A DNA stretch of 64,000 nucleotides from NCBI RefSeq assembly GCF_034314105.1, contig NZ_JAVIWJ010000001.1:4138001-4202000 (forward strand), in the 5' to 3' direction. Shown here piece after piece: positions 33,642 through 42,101 of the stretch. The stretch is from Pseudomonas sp. AB6 (GTDB lineage: Bacteria > Pseudomonadota > Gammaproteobacteria > Pseudomonadales > Pseudomonadaceae). The position numbers and the translations under genes were made by a program. The notes beneath the pieces are model-generated. The model had not been told where the DNA came from and made no database searches. It saw only the letters and a program-made list of their open reading frames with translations. Numbering within the stretch: position 1 is the first letter of the stretch; the number at the start of each line of letters is the position of its first letter.

Positions 33642-35722
33642 GGCGCCTTGTCCTCTTCCATTTCACAGACTTCGCAATGGGGAGGTGCCTGCTCCAAGAG
33701 CTGCTCGATGGCCGGCGCTGAAATCGGCGTGACCGGTGGAATAACGTCGGCGCCCAGAGCGTCTACGCCCTCGGGTGGCAACGGCACAGCCGGTGTTCCC
33801 GGCAGAGGAACGCCACCCAGCAGGATCGGTACGCTGGAAAATATGCCCGCAGGGCTGAGGAAAAGGTGCTGTCCGCCCGCTTCCAGTGTCAGGGTGGTAC
33901 CGGCATCAATGATCAAGTTGACGCCTGCCATGAGGTGCACCTCTTGACCCGCCTCTACAGACAGCCCTTCGGTGACTCGGGTGTGGCTCGCACCCGTGAC
34001 GTGTAGGTGATCACCCGCCGACAACTGCACTTTGCGGTCGCCGCTGACAGTTTGGTGATGTTCGGCTTCCATCACTGAAACGCTGCCACCCTTGATCGTT
34101 TCCAAGCGCTGGCCACGCACTTCCAAGCGGCTGTCGTTCTGAACCAGTTGCTCCATGTCGCGTTGGGCACGCAGGTAGACCAACTCAGCGCCATCGCGAT
34201 CTTCAAAAGAGACTTCGTTAAAGCCCTGACTGGCCGTGGAACTGCGGCTGCGGAACACGCTTTTGGTTTTGTTCGCCGGTAACTCGTAAGGCACTGGATT
34301 TCGGCTGTTCGGCAAACAGCCCATGACAATTGGCCGGTCGGCGTCGCCTTCCAGATAAGAAACCAACACCTCCATGCCGACCCGAGGCAGGGTCACCGCG
34401 CCATAACTGTTGCCTGCCCAGCTTGATGCCACCCGCACCCAGCAACTGCTGGTTTCGTCATCCGGTTCGCGGCGATCCCAGTGAAACTTGACCTTCACCC
34501 GGCCGAATTTATCGCAGTGAATTTCTTCGCCTTCAGGACCCGTGACCTTGGCGGTTTGGGTGCTGTGGATCAGCGGTTTGGGATGGCGCAAGGCGGGACG
34601 AAACTGGATCGTTTCCGGAATGGCGGTAAAGGAATTCCGATACCCCTGAGGGATTTTTCCGGCGGCGACCGGAACATCCGCGCCCAATTCCTCCAACACC
34701 TGCGGCTGGCGTCCTTCGTGTCGGATCGAAATCAGCACCCACGGGTTATTCCATTTGAACTGCGGATGCTTTTCTAGCTGGATCACCGTCCCGCTGCGCA
34801 ACAGCGGTTGATCGCTGGTGCCATCAGCCAGTTGAAAATCAGTGCGATGCCGTTGCAGGTCGTGGGTGGATAGTTTTTTGCCGTGATCGTCCTCCAGAAA
34901 ATGCCCCGGATAGACGTAATGCTCAAGTTTCGGCTCGACACGCAGGACTTCACCCCTTTGCGCTTGGGCTTGGGTTGGCCAGGGCTTTCTCGAAATTTCC
35001 AGTAGAGAACCGGCTTTCTGGAAATCGTAATCCCGATGCACCACATGGCTGGTGCGCGCCGCCAAGCGCACGCCAAACTCATGGATCGAATACGTTTCGG
35101 GCACCATGCCGTTCAACGGTTTGAACGGCAGCGCCACCTTTGCTTTATGGGGAAACATCCCTTCGTCATCGGCGAAAATCAACCGATGGCCGTCGGCCGA
35201 ATGCTCGAAACGATAAAACCAGCCGTCTTCTTCGCACAGTCGATTCACGAAGTGCAGGTCGCTTTCGTCGTACTGAACGCAGTATTCACGTGGCGTGGCG
35301 CGGCTCACGTCACCGTGGAACTGCACATCCAGGCCGTCAAACAGCCCATGCTCCTTCAATACCTCAAGGATGATCGCGGGCACGCTCATCTGTTGGAACG
35401 AGCGGCGGTGGCTGCTGTGTTCCAAATACGCCAGATAGGGTTTCAGCACCGCGACGTAGTGTGTCAGCCGCGCGCCGGAGTTGCTTTTATGGATCGAGTG
35501 GATGTGCCCATGCAGACCTTCGCCGTCCGGGCCGAAACTGAGAAAAGCCGCCTTGTGCAGCAGGTCCGAAAGCTCAATATCCCCCGCCCGGCTGACCAGT
35601 TCGACGGTAACGGCGTAGGGCGTGCTGACGGCCTCGGCGCCCTCGAACGCAAGCACCTGCAAGCGAGGATCTTCAAGACCTTTGATGCTTAGGGTGAAGG
35701 TCGGGTAAGTGGTCTGAGGCAT
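33638..35722 (-). CDS. vgrG: T6SS spike protein VgrG (TssI)
   Basis: A 694-residue trimeric spike tip. The N-terminal gp27-like part (1-370) has TYPTFTLSIKGLEDPRLQVLAFEG and YCVQYDESDLHFVNRLCEEDGWFYRFEH. The gp5/OB part shows KVTGPEGEEIHCDKFGRVKVKFHWDR and WAGNSYGAVTLPRVGMEVLVSYLEGDADRPIVMGCLPN. The beta-helical needle follows, then a Pro-rich extension (about 630-694) ending CEVCEMEEDKAP with a CxxC pair. No hcp, PAAR or sheath genes are in the window, so this is an orphan VgrG island using a secretion apparatus encoded elsewhere. A hairpin covers its ribosome-binding site. Confidence 0.95.
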   Translation of the reverse strand: MPQTTYPTFTLSIKGLEDPRLQVLAFEGAEAVSTPYAVTVELVSRAGDIELSDLLHKAAFLSFGPDGEGLHGHIHSIHKSNSGARLTHYVAVLKPYLAYLEHSSHRRSFQQMSVPAIILEVLKEHGLFDGLDVQFHGDVSRATPREYCVQYDESDLHFVNRLCEEDGWFYRFEHSADGHRLIFADDEGMFPHKAKVALPFKPLNGMVPETYSIHEFGVRLAARTSHVVHRDYDFQKAGSLLEISRKPWPTQAQAQRGEVLRVEPKLEHYVYPGHFLEDDHGKKLSTHDLQRHRTDFQLADGTSDQPLLRSGTVIQLEKHPQFKWNNPWVLISIRHEGRQPQVLEELGADVPVAAGKIPQGYRNSFTAIPETIQFRPALRHPKPLIHSTQTAKVTGPEGEEIHCDKFGRVKVKFHWDRREPDDETSSCWVRVASSWAGNSYGAVTLPRVGMEVLVSYLEGDADRPIVMGCLPNSRNPVPYELPANKTKSVFRSRSSTASQGFNEVSFEDRDGAELVYLRAQRDMEQLVQNDSRLEVRGQRLETIKGGSVSVMEAEHHQTVSGDRKVQLSAGDHLHVTGASHTRVTEGLSVEAGQEVHLMAGVNLIIDAGTTLTLEAGGQHLFLSPAGIFSSVPILLGGVPLPGTPAVPLPPEGVDALGADVIPPVTPISAPAIEQLLEQAPPHCEVCEMEEDKAP

Positions 35723-35724
35723 TG

Positions 35725-35760
35725 GCAGAGTCTCCGCATCAAAAGATGCGGCAACTCTGC
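35725..35760 (-). promoter_or_regulatory. Hairpin occluding the vgrG ribosome-binding site
   Basis: In the mRNA, GCAGAGT-TG-CCGCATC pairs with GATGCGG-AG-ACTCTGC around a UUUU loop (7 bp, 2x2 internal loop, 7 bp). The only Shine-Dalgarno, GGAG (35735-35732, 9 nt before the ATG), lies half in the upper stem and half in the internal loop. The hairpin ends 2 nt before the start codon. There is no T tract after it, so it does not look like a terminator. This predicts low basal translation of vgrG unless the hairpin is opened. Confidence 0.65.
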
Positions 35761-35856
35761 AGGACTGAATCGGCGACGCCTATCGGGCGCATCCCACGCG
35801 TTGCGTAGGACATGTCCTGCGCACAAGTAAGGTTGGTCTTACGGATTTCGGTCGAC

Positions 35857-35893
35857 AAAAAAGCCCCGTCCCGGCATAACCCTGGACGAGGCT
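35857..35893 (-). terminator. Intrinsic terminator after argB
   Basis: On the minus strand AGCCTCGTCC pairs with GGACGGGGCT (10 bp, one G-T pair) around a 12-nt loop and is followed by TTTTTT. It separates the algC-argB transcript from the vgrG island downstream. Confidence 0.85.
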
Positions 35894-35916
35894 TCTGGTC
35901 TCAACCAACTAACCCA

Positions 35917-36822
35917 TCAATGACGCTTGCGATTGGTAATCTGAGTGCCCACGCCGCTGTCGGTAAAGATCTCCAGCAACACGGCATTTGGCACGCGGCC
36001 GTCGATGATGTGCGAGCTGTTGACCCCGCCCTGAACCGCTTCCAGCGCGCAGCGAATCTTCGGCAGCATGCCGCCGTAGATGGTGCCATCGGCTATCAGG
36101 TGGTCCACTTGCTCGGTGGTCAACCCAGTCAGTACTTCACCCTGTTTGTTCATCAAGCCAGCGATGTTGGTCAGCAATATCAGCTTTTCGGCCTTGAGGG
36201 CTTCGGCTACTTTACCGGCCACCAGATCGGCGTTGATGTTGTAAGACTCGCCGTCTGGACCGACACCAATCGGTGCGATGACCGGGATGAAATCACCCTT
36301 GACCAGCATGTTCAGCAGGTCGGTATTTACGCCGACAACTTCGCCGACCTGGCCGATGTCGATGATTTCTGGTTTGGTCATGTCAGGCGTCTGTCGGGTA
36401 ACCGTGAGTTTGCGCGCACGAATCAGCTCAGCGTCTTTGCCGGTCAGGCCGATGGCGCTGCCGCCATGGCGGTTGATCAGGTTAACGATGTCTTTGTTGA
36501 CCTGGCCGCCCAGCACCATCTCCACCACGTCCATGGTTTGCGCATCGGTCACACGCATACCGTCGATGAAGTGGCTTTCGATCGACAGTCGCTTGAGCAA
36601 GTCGCCGATCTGCGGGCCGCCACCGTGAACCACTACCGGGTTGATGCCGACCGCTTTCATCAGCACGATGTCGCGCGCAAAGCCGGTTTTCAGCTCGTCG
36701 CTTTCCATGGCATTGCCGCCGTATTTGATCACCAGCGTCTTGCCAACGAATCGGCGAATGTAAGGCAACGCTTCGGACAAAACCTTGGCGACGTTGGCAG
36801 CGGCATCACGTTCGAGGGTCAT
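35917..36822 (-). CDS. argB: Acetylglutamate kinase
   Basis: Second step of arginine synthesis, phosphorylating N-acetyl-L-glutamate. Key segments: KTLVIKYGGNAM, VVVHGGGPQIGDLLKRL (substrate loop), RQTPDMTKPEIIDIGQVGEV, and INADLVAGKVAEALKAEKLILLTNIAG. The 301 residues include the N-terminal helix typical of arginine-inhibited hexameric NAGKs. It follows algC by 28 nt on the same strand; a terminator follows. Confidence 0.97.
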   Translation of the reverse strand: MTLERDAAANVAKVLSEALPYIRRFVGKTLVIKYGGNAMESDELKTGFARDIVLMKAVGINPVVVHGGGPQIGDLLKRLSIESHFIDGMRVTDAQTMDVVEMVLGGQVNKDIVNLINRHGGSAIGLTGKDAELIRARKLTVTRQTPDMTKPEIIDIGQVGEVVGVNTDLLNMLVKGDFIPVIAPIGVGPDGESYNINADLVAGKVAEALKAEKLILLTNIAGLMNKQGEVLTGLTTEQVDHLIADGTIYGGMLPKIRCALEAVQGGVNSSHIIDGRVPNAVLLEIFTDSGVGTQITNRKRH

Positions 36823-36850
36823 TCAGGGCTCCAGGGAGACTTAGGGTCGG

Positions 36851-39454
36851 TCAAAACGGTAATTCTAGATCAGGTGCGACGTTCTTTAGTTGGGCATGAA
36901 ACACGTCTTTGATTCGTTGCAGTTCAGCTTCGGTATCGGCTTCGAAGCGCAATACCAAAACCGGCGTGGTGTTCGAGGCACGCACCAGACCCCAACCTTT
37001 CGGGTAATCCACGCGGACGCCGTCGATGCTGGTCAGCTTGGCTTCTTGGCCCCACTGAGCGTCGCGTTGCAAGGTTTCAATGATGCTGAACTTGGTCAGG
37101 TCAGTCACATCGATATTGATTTCCGGGGTGGAAATATCGTTCGGAAAGGTGGCGAACACTTCGTCTGCGGTGCCTTTTTCCTGGCTGAGGATTTCCAGCA
37201 GACGCGCAGCGCTGTAAATACCATCGTCAAAACCAAACCAGCGCTCTTTGAAGAAGATGTGGCCGCTCATTTCACCGGCCAGCAATGCGCCGCTCTCACG
37301 CATTTTCTTTTTGATCAGCGAGTGACCGGTTTTCCACATCACCGGGCGGCCGCCGTATTCAAGAATCAATGGCGTGAGGCGTCGGGTGCATTTGACGTCA
37401 AAAATGATATCGGCACCAGGATTGCGGGACACCACATCCTTGGCAAACAACATCAGCAAACGGTCAGGAAACACGATGGCCCCGGTGTTGGTTACGACCC
37501 CAACGCGATCACCGTCGCCGTCGAACGCCAAGCCCAGGTCGGCCCCGGTTTCTTTAACTTTGGCGATCAAGTCAACCAGGTTTTCCGGTTTGCCTGGATC
37601 GGGGTGATGGTTCGGGAAGTTGCCGTCAACATCGCAAAACAGCGGGATGACTTCGCAATTCAGAGCTTCGATCAACTGCGGAGCGATGACGCCCGCCGCG
37701 CCGTTGCCGCAATCGACCACGACTTTCATGCGCCGGGCGAGCACTACGTCTTTAGTGATTTCCTTGAAATAAGATTCAAGGATTTCGATCTTTTCGACGT
37801 TGCCCGTGCCCGTGGTCAGGTCGTTGGTTTTTAGGCGGGTATGCAACGCCTGGATCTGTTCATTGGCCAAGGTGTCGCCAGCAATGACGATCTTGAAGCC
37901 GTTGTAGTTTGACGGGTTGTGGCTACCGGTCAGCATGACGCCCGATTTACCTGCCAGCACGTTGGCGGCGTAGTAAAGGGCCGGAGTTGGCACGAGCCCG
38001 ATGTCGCTGACATGGCAGCCGCTGTCATATAAACCCTGAATCAATTGCTGTACCAGCTCAGGTCCAGACAAACGGCCGTCGCGGCCTACAGATACGTGGG
38101 GTTCATTCTTGGCCAGGCTTTCTGAGCCGATTGCGCGCCCGATCCAGTAAGCTGTTTGTGCGCTAAGGGTTTCGCCAACAACGCCGCGAATGTCGTAGGC
38201 GCGGAAAATGCTGTCAGGAAATGCTGGAGCTACGGTTGCTAGGCTGCTCATGATCTGGGGGTGCTCCATTCTCAGGAAGTCCTGGTTTTCGTCGAGGATG
38301 TCGATATCGAGAATATCGGTGTCTTGGAACAGCGGATCAACCCACTCGGCATGCAAGGCCTCGGTTTGGGTCGTCGCTGCGGCATTCACTGTCTCAGAGC
38401 TGGCCTTTGCGTTTGAGGTCTCTTGAGCTGCGTTTGCCCCTATCACCGGAGAGGCGCTGCGCATCGAAAATCGCGCAAGACTCTGCGCAAGGCCATTTAG
38501 CGCTGGAAGACTCAAGCCGAACGCTTTGACGGCTTTTCCGCCCGAGAGTTCTTGAAGCAGTTGGTCTAACTGTCGGGCATCGGCACTAATGCGTCGGTGC
38601 AGTGCTCTATCATTAAGATATAGCCCGAACGCTGCGCCGATAAACGCAAGTACCACGGCCAAGCACAACATTAACCATGGCGTCCCTACGTCGAGTGCCG
38701 GACCTGCTGAGAATTCAAGCTTCCAGTTGAGCTGACCGGTGTCGAACATTTGCGCTGCACCAAAAGGTTGGCCGCGCAGTAGCAAGACCTGCCCAGGACC
38801 GGAGCCGAATTGCTGGGTCACTTTCACCTCACCGACCTCGGCAGGTAGCATTGGCAAAGCGTTTAATACCCGTTGCAGATCGAATGCCAGTAGCAATGTG
38901 CCGGTGACGGGGGCATTCGGGGTAGCGCGCAGCGGGGCTGCACTGTAAACCAACCACCGGTTACCTATTTTGTGCGCCTCGGGCGGCGGAGTCTGGCCTT
39001 GGGTAGTTTTGTTGAGCATGTCCAGCGTGGCGAAACTCACTGGCACCGGACCTTGCGTGTTCACCTCTGTCAAGCCCGTATGACTGAGTCGAGCCCCGAC
39101 CACACCGCTGCGAAAACTCAACTGGGTTTGGGCGTCGCCGATCGCAGAGACATCGTTACTTTGCAGTACCTGAGTCAGCTTGCCATCAAGCGCGGCGGCC
39201 TGGGTTTCTGCATTCAATTGCTTAAGCGCCGCGCCGAGTGCTGAGGCTTGGCTGGAGCCCCAAGCTTCGCCAGGCTGAGGTTGCTGCTGGGAATGGTTGG
39301 AAAGCGCCCACCACAGCAGCACGCTGGCGGCGATCAAGCTGATGACCACCGAAACAAGACCAAGTGAAAAAAAACGTGGGCGAGCCATTAACGGATCATC
39401 GATTACGGGATTCGAGGTGCCGCTTGTTTTGGCTCTACGGTTAAGACCCTTCAA
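36851..39454 (-). CDS. algC: Phosphomannomutase/phosphoglucomutase AlgC, long membrane-anchored form
   Basis: This enzyme interconverts hexose 1- and 6-phosphates for alginate, LPS and rhamnolipid precursors. The C-terminal ~465 residues are the classical AlgC (SIFRAYDIRGVVG; active serine loop GVMLTGSHNPSNYNG; metal site DGDGDRVG; sugar loop GEMSGHIFF; phosphate loop RASNTTPVL). About 400 extra N-terminal residues hold two membrane helices (about 28-50 and 265-285) flanking a periplasmic-looking domain, as in non-aeruginosa Pseudomonas. The start at 39454 is a TTG with GGGAGAGG just upstream. A shorter product could begin at the ATG at 38269 or 38251. Confidence 0.93.
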   Translation of the reverse strand: MKGLNRRAKTSGTSNPVIDDPLMARPRFFSLGLVSVVISLIAASVLLWWALSNHSQQQPQPGEAWGSSQASALGAALKQLNAETQAAALDGKLTQVLQSNDVSAIGDAQTQLSFRSGVVGARLSHTGLTEVNTQGPVPVSFATLDMLNKTTQGQTPPPEAHKIGNRWLVYSAAPLRATPNAPVTGTLLLAFDLQRVLNALPMLPAEVGEVKVTQQFGSGPGQVLLLRGQPFGAAQMFDTGQLNWKLEFSAGPALDVGTPWLMLCLAVVLAFIGAAFGLYLNDRALHRRISADARQLDQLLQELSGGKAVKAFGLSLPALNGLAQSLARFSMRSASPVIGANAAQETSNAKASSETVNAAATTQTEALHAEWVDPLFQDTDILDIDILDENQDFLRMEHPQIMSSLATVAPAFPDSIFRAYDIRGVVGETLSAQTAYWIGRAIGSESLAKNEPHVSVGRDGRLSGPELVQQLIQGLYDSGCHVSDIGLVPTPALYYAANVLAGKSGVMLTGSHNPSNYNGFKIVIAGDTLANEQIQALHTRLKTNDLTTGTGNVEKIEILESYFKEITKDVVLARRMKVVVDCGNGAAGVIAPQLIEALNCEVIPLFCDVDGNFPNHHPDPGKPENLVDLIAKVKETGADLGLAFDGDGDRVGVVTNTGAIVFPDRLLMLFAKDVVSRNPGADIIFDVKCTRRLTPLILEYGGRPVMWKTGHSLIKKKMRESGALLAGEMSGHIFFKERWFGFDDGIYSAARLLEILSQEKGTADEVFATFPNDISTPEINIDVTDLTKFSIIETLQRDAQWGQEAKLTSIDGVRVDYPKGWGLVRASNTTPVLVLRFEADTEAELQRIKDVFHAQLKNVAPDLELPF

Positions 39455-39568
39455 ATAACCTCTCCCCCATATTCAACCTGAATGGCAACGTATTGTTCCT
39501 GATCCGATTTCGCGCAGTGCGAATCGCAAGCGATCGGGGCAAGCTCAAGTGGTTATCTAGCCAAGCTT

Positions 39569-40024
39569 TTAGTGGCTGCCGGAATGTCCGAAGCCGCCTG
39601 CGCCGCGCTGGCTTTCGTCGAACTCGTCTACCAGCTCGAAGTGGGCCTGGACTACAGGCACCAAGACTAACTGAGCAAGACGTTCGCCCACGGACATCTT
39701 GAAAGCAGTTTGGCCCCGATTCCAGCACGAAACCATGAGCTCCCCTTGGTAGTCGGAGTCGATCAAGCCGACCAGATTGCCCAGCACAATGCCGTGCTTA
39801 TGACCCAGTCCGGAGCGGGGCAAAATCAGCGCTGCCAAGCCTGGGTCACCGATGTAGATCGACAGGCCAGTGGGGATCAATAAGGTCTGACCTGGTTCTA
39901 TGACAGTGTCTTCCTTAAGCATTGCGCGCAGATCAAGACCTGCGGAGCCTGTGGTGGCGTACGCGGGAAGAGGGAAATCACTGCCAATGCGTGGGTCGAG
40001 GATTTTGGCTTGTAGGGCATGCAT
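39569..40024 (-). CDS. dut: dUTP diphosphatase
   Basis: This enzyme hydrolyses dUTP to dUMP, keeping uracil out of DNA and feeding dTMP synthesis. All five trimeric dUTPase motifs are present in 151 residues: AGLDLRA, PRSGLGHKHG, GNLVGLIDSDYQGEL, ERLAQLVLVPV and RGAGGFGHSG. It lies 6 nt after coaBC and upstream of algC. Confidence 0.97.
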   Translation of the reverse strand: MHALQAKILDPRIGSDFPLPAYATTGSAGLDLRAMLKEDTVIEPGQTLLIPTGLSIYIGDPGLAALILPRSGLGHKHGIVLGNLVGLIDSDYQGELMVSCWNRGQTAFKMSVGERLAQLVLVPVVQAHFELVDEFDESQRGAGGFGHSGSH

Positions 40025-40030
40025 ACGTAA

Positions 40031-41239
40031 TTAAACCTGGTTCAGACGGTCGGCGATGAAGGTGATCAGCTGGCGGGCAATCTTGCCTTTACTGGTCTGA
40101 GCAAAAATAGTTTCGTGCAGCGCACGGTCGATGACGCTGCACGCATTTTCTTCGCTGTTAAAGCCGATGCTGGGGTTGGCAACATCGTTGGCGACGATCA
40201 GATCAAGGTTTTTGTCCTTAAGCTTACGGGCGGCGTAGTCGAGCAAATGTTCGGTTTCGGCAGCAAAGCCGACACTGAAGGGGCGGTCCGGGCGGCCCGC
40301 AATGGTCGCGAGAATGTCTGGGTTACGAACCATCTGCAACAGTAAGCCGTCGCCGGTGGCGGGGTCTTTCTTGAGTTTATGCGGCGCGACGACTTCTGGC
40401 CTGTAATCCGCCACGGCAGCAGAGGCGATAAACAGGTCGCAGGGGATCGCCGCCTCACAGGCAGCGAGCATGTCGCGGGCACTGACCACGTCGATTCGGG
40501 TGACGCGATCAGGCGTTTGCAGGTTCACCGGGCCGGTAATCAACGTTACGCGGGCGCCCGCTTCGACTGCCGCTTCAGCTAAGGCAAAACCCATCTTGCC
40601 CGAGCTGTGGTTGGTGATGTAACGCACAGGATCGATGTTTTCCTGAGTCGGGCCGGCGGTGATCAAGACATGTTTGCCGGTCAACGATTCGCGGCGGAAA
40701 CATTCAGCGGCGCACAGCGCGAGGTCATTGGCTTCGAGCATCCGGCCAAAACCGACATCACCACAGGCTTGGCTGCCTGAGGCCGGGCCGAACATACGCA
40801 TGCCGCGATCTTCGAGTAGCCGGGTATTGGCCTGGGTGGCCGGGTCGCGCCACATTGCTTGATTCATCGCAGGTGCCAACGCAACCGGGGCGTCAGTTGC
40901 CAGCACGACAGTGGTCAAAAGGTCATTGGCCAAACCTTGGGCCAAGCGTGCAATAAGGTCCGCCGTGGCGGGCGCAATCAACACCAGATCGGCCCATTTC
41001 GCCAGTTCGATATGACCCATGGCAGCTTCAGCGGCCGGGTCTAGCAAGTCCATGTGCACGGGATTGCCGGACAAAGCTTGCATGGTTAGGGGGGTGATAA
41101 ATTCACTGCCGCCGCGGGTCATGACAACACGCACTTCCGCGCCCTGATCGAGTAACCGACGGACCAGTTCGGCGCTCTTGTAGGCAGCAATGCCGCCGCC
41201 GACGCCTAGAACAATGCGTTTCCGATACAGCCGCTGCAT
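40031..41239 (-). CDS. coaBC: Phosphopantothenoylcysteine synthetase/decarboxylase CoaBC
   Basis: A bifunctional coenzyme A enzyme. The N-terminal flavin-dependent decarboxylase (CoaC, about 1-185) shows VLGVGGGIAAYKSAELVRRL, the PAMNQAMW motif and SQACGDVGFGRM. The C-terminal synthetase (CoaB) shows LITAGPTQENIDPVRYITNHSSGKMG and KLKKDPATGDGLLLQMVRNPDIL. The start at 41239 gives 402 residues and begins at the first conserved strand. It is divergent from radC, the usual arrangement. Confidence 0.96.
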   Translation of the reverse strand: MQRLYRKRIVLGVGGGIAAYKSAELVRRLLDQGAEVRVVMTRGGSEFITPLTMQALSGNPVHMDLLDPAAEAAMGHIELAKWADLVLIAPATADLIARLAQGLANDLLTTVVLATDAPVALAPAMNQAMWRDPATQANTRLLEDRGMRMFGPASGSQACGDVGFGRMLEANDLALCAAECFRRESLTGKHVLITAGPTQENIDPVRYITNHSSGKMGFALAEAAVEAGARVTLITGPVNLQTPDRVTRIDVVSARDMLAACEAAIPCDLFIASAAVADYRPEVVAPHKLKKDPATGDGLLLQMVRNPDILATIAGRPDRPFSVGFAAETEHLLDYAARKLKDKNLDLIVANDVANPSIGFNSEENACSVIDRALHETIFAQTSKGKIARQLITFIADRLNQV

Positions 41240-41371
41240 AGGCCTGCCTTTTAGTCGAGTGATCGCAACGGCGATGACGCCTCCCCAGGCCAAGTCGCCG
41301 CGCAAAAAAGATGGGCTAAGATAGCACAGCGACCGCACCGGAACAGCGGGGCCCACACACATGGAGGTGTT

Positions 41372-42046
41372 ATGAGTATTCGAGATTGGCCCGTGGCGGA
41401 ACGCCCACGGGAGAAGCTGCTTGAGCTGGGTTCGGCAAGTCTTTCTGATGCTGAGCTGTTGGCCATATTTTTACGCACCGGCGTGACCGGAAAAAGCGCT
41501 GTGGACCTTGCCCGACACTTGTTGAAGCAATTCGGGAGCTTGAGAGCGTTACTGGAAGCGGACCTTAAAACCTTCAGCCAGGAGCTGGGATTGGGGCCCG
41601 CCAAGTTCGCGCAGTTACAAGCGGTGATAGAAATGTCCCGGCGGCACATGGCTGAGCGCCTGAAGCGTGACCCAAGCCTGCACAATCCTCGGGACGTGCG
41701 CGAATACCTGAAGGCGATGGTGAGGCATGAGCCGCACGAGGTCTTCGGGTGTCTGTTTCTCGACGCCAAGCATCGGGTTTTGGCGTTCGAGGTGTTGTTC
41801 CACGGCTCTATTAAGTGTGCCGAAGTTCACCCGCGCCAGGTGGTCAAGCGCTCGCTGGCGAACAACGCGGCGGCAGTCATTCTGTGCCATAACCATCCAT
41901 CAGGCATCACCGATCCCAGTCAGGCAGATCAAAACCTGACCGTACTGTTGAAAAAGGCGTTGGGATTGATCGACGTTCAAGTGCTCGATCATTTCATCAT
42001 CGGTGACGGTGAGCCGCTGTCCATGGCGGAAGCCGGTTTGATGTGA
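41372..42046 (+). CDS. radC: RadC family (JAB/MPN domain) protein
   Basis: A 224-residue protein with an N-terminal helix-hairpin-helix-like part (LELGSASLSDAELLAIFLRTG) and a C-terminal JAB metalloprotease-like domain. The zinc-binding motif is CHNHPSGITDPSQAD, and DHFIIGDG is near the end. The old role in DNA repair is not supported for the E. coli homologue; the biochemical function is open. Complete and without frameshift. Confidence 0.94.
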   Translation: MSIRDWPVAERPREKLLELGSASLSDAELLAIFLRTGVTGKSAVDLARHLLKQFGSLRALLEADLKTFSQELGLGPAKFAQLQAVIEMSRRHMAERLKRDPSLHNPRDVREYLKAMVRHEPHEVFGCLFLDAKHRVLAFEVLFHGSIKCAEVHPRQVVKRSLANNAAAVILCHNHPSGITDPSQADQNLTVLLKKALGLIDVQVLDHFIIGDGEPLSMAEAGLM

Positions 42047-42050
42047 CGCC

Positions 42051-42080
42051 CTCAGGCCGCGCTGGCTGGCGCGGCCTGAG
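42051..42080. terminator. Hairpin between radC and the substrate-binding protein gene
   Basis: A perfect 12-bp GC-rich stem (CTCAGGCCGCGC / GCGCGGCCTGAG) with loop TGGCTG starts 4 nt after the radC stop. No T tract on either strand. It probably marks the 3' end of two convergent transcripts. Confidence 0.5.
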
Positions 42081-42101
42081 CTTCAGAGATGGCCCTGAGA
42101 A

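Noticed and set aside
23511..35722. Prophage or insertion sequence as the carrier of the T6SS island
   Set aside because: No integrase, transposase, phage gene, terminal inverted repeat or tRNA attachment site was seen at either border.
35812..36912. 366-codon plus-strand frame over argB
   Set aside because: Antisense to argB; no family resemblance, and it crosses the argB terminator.
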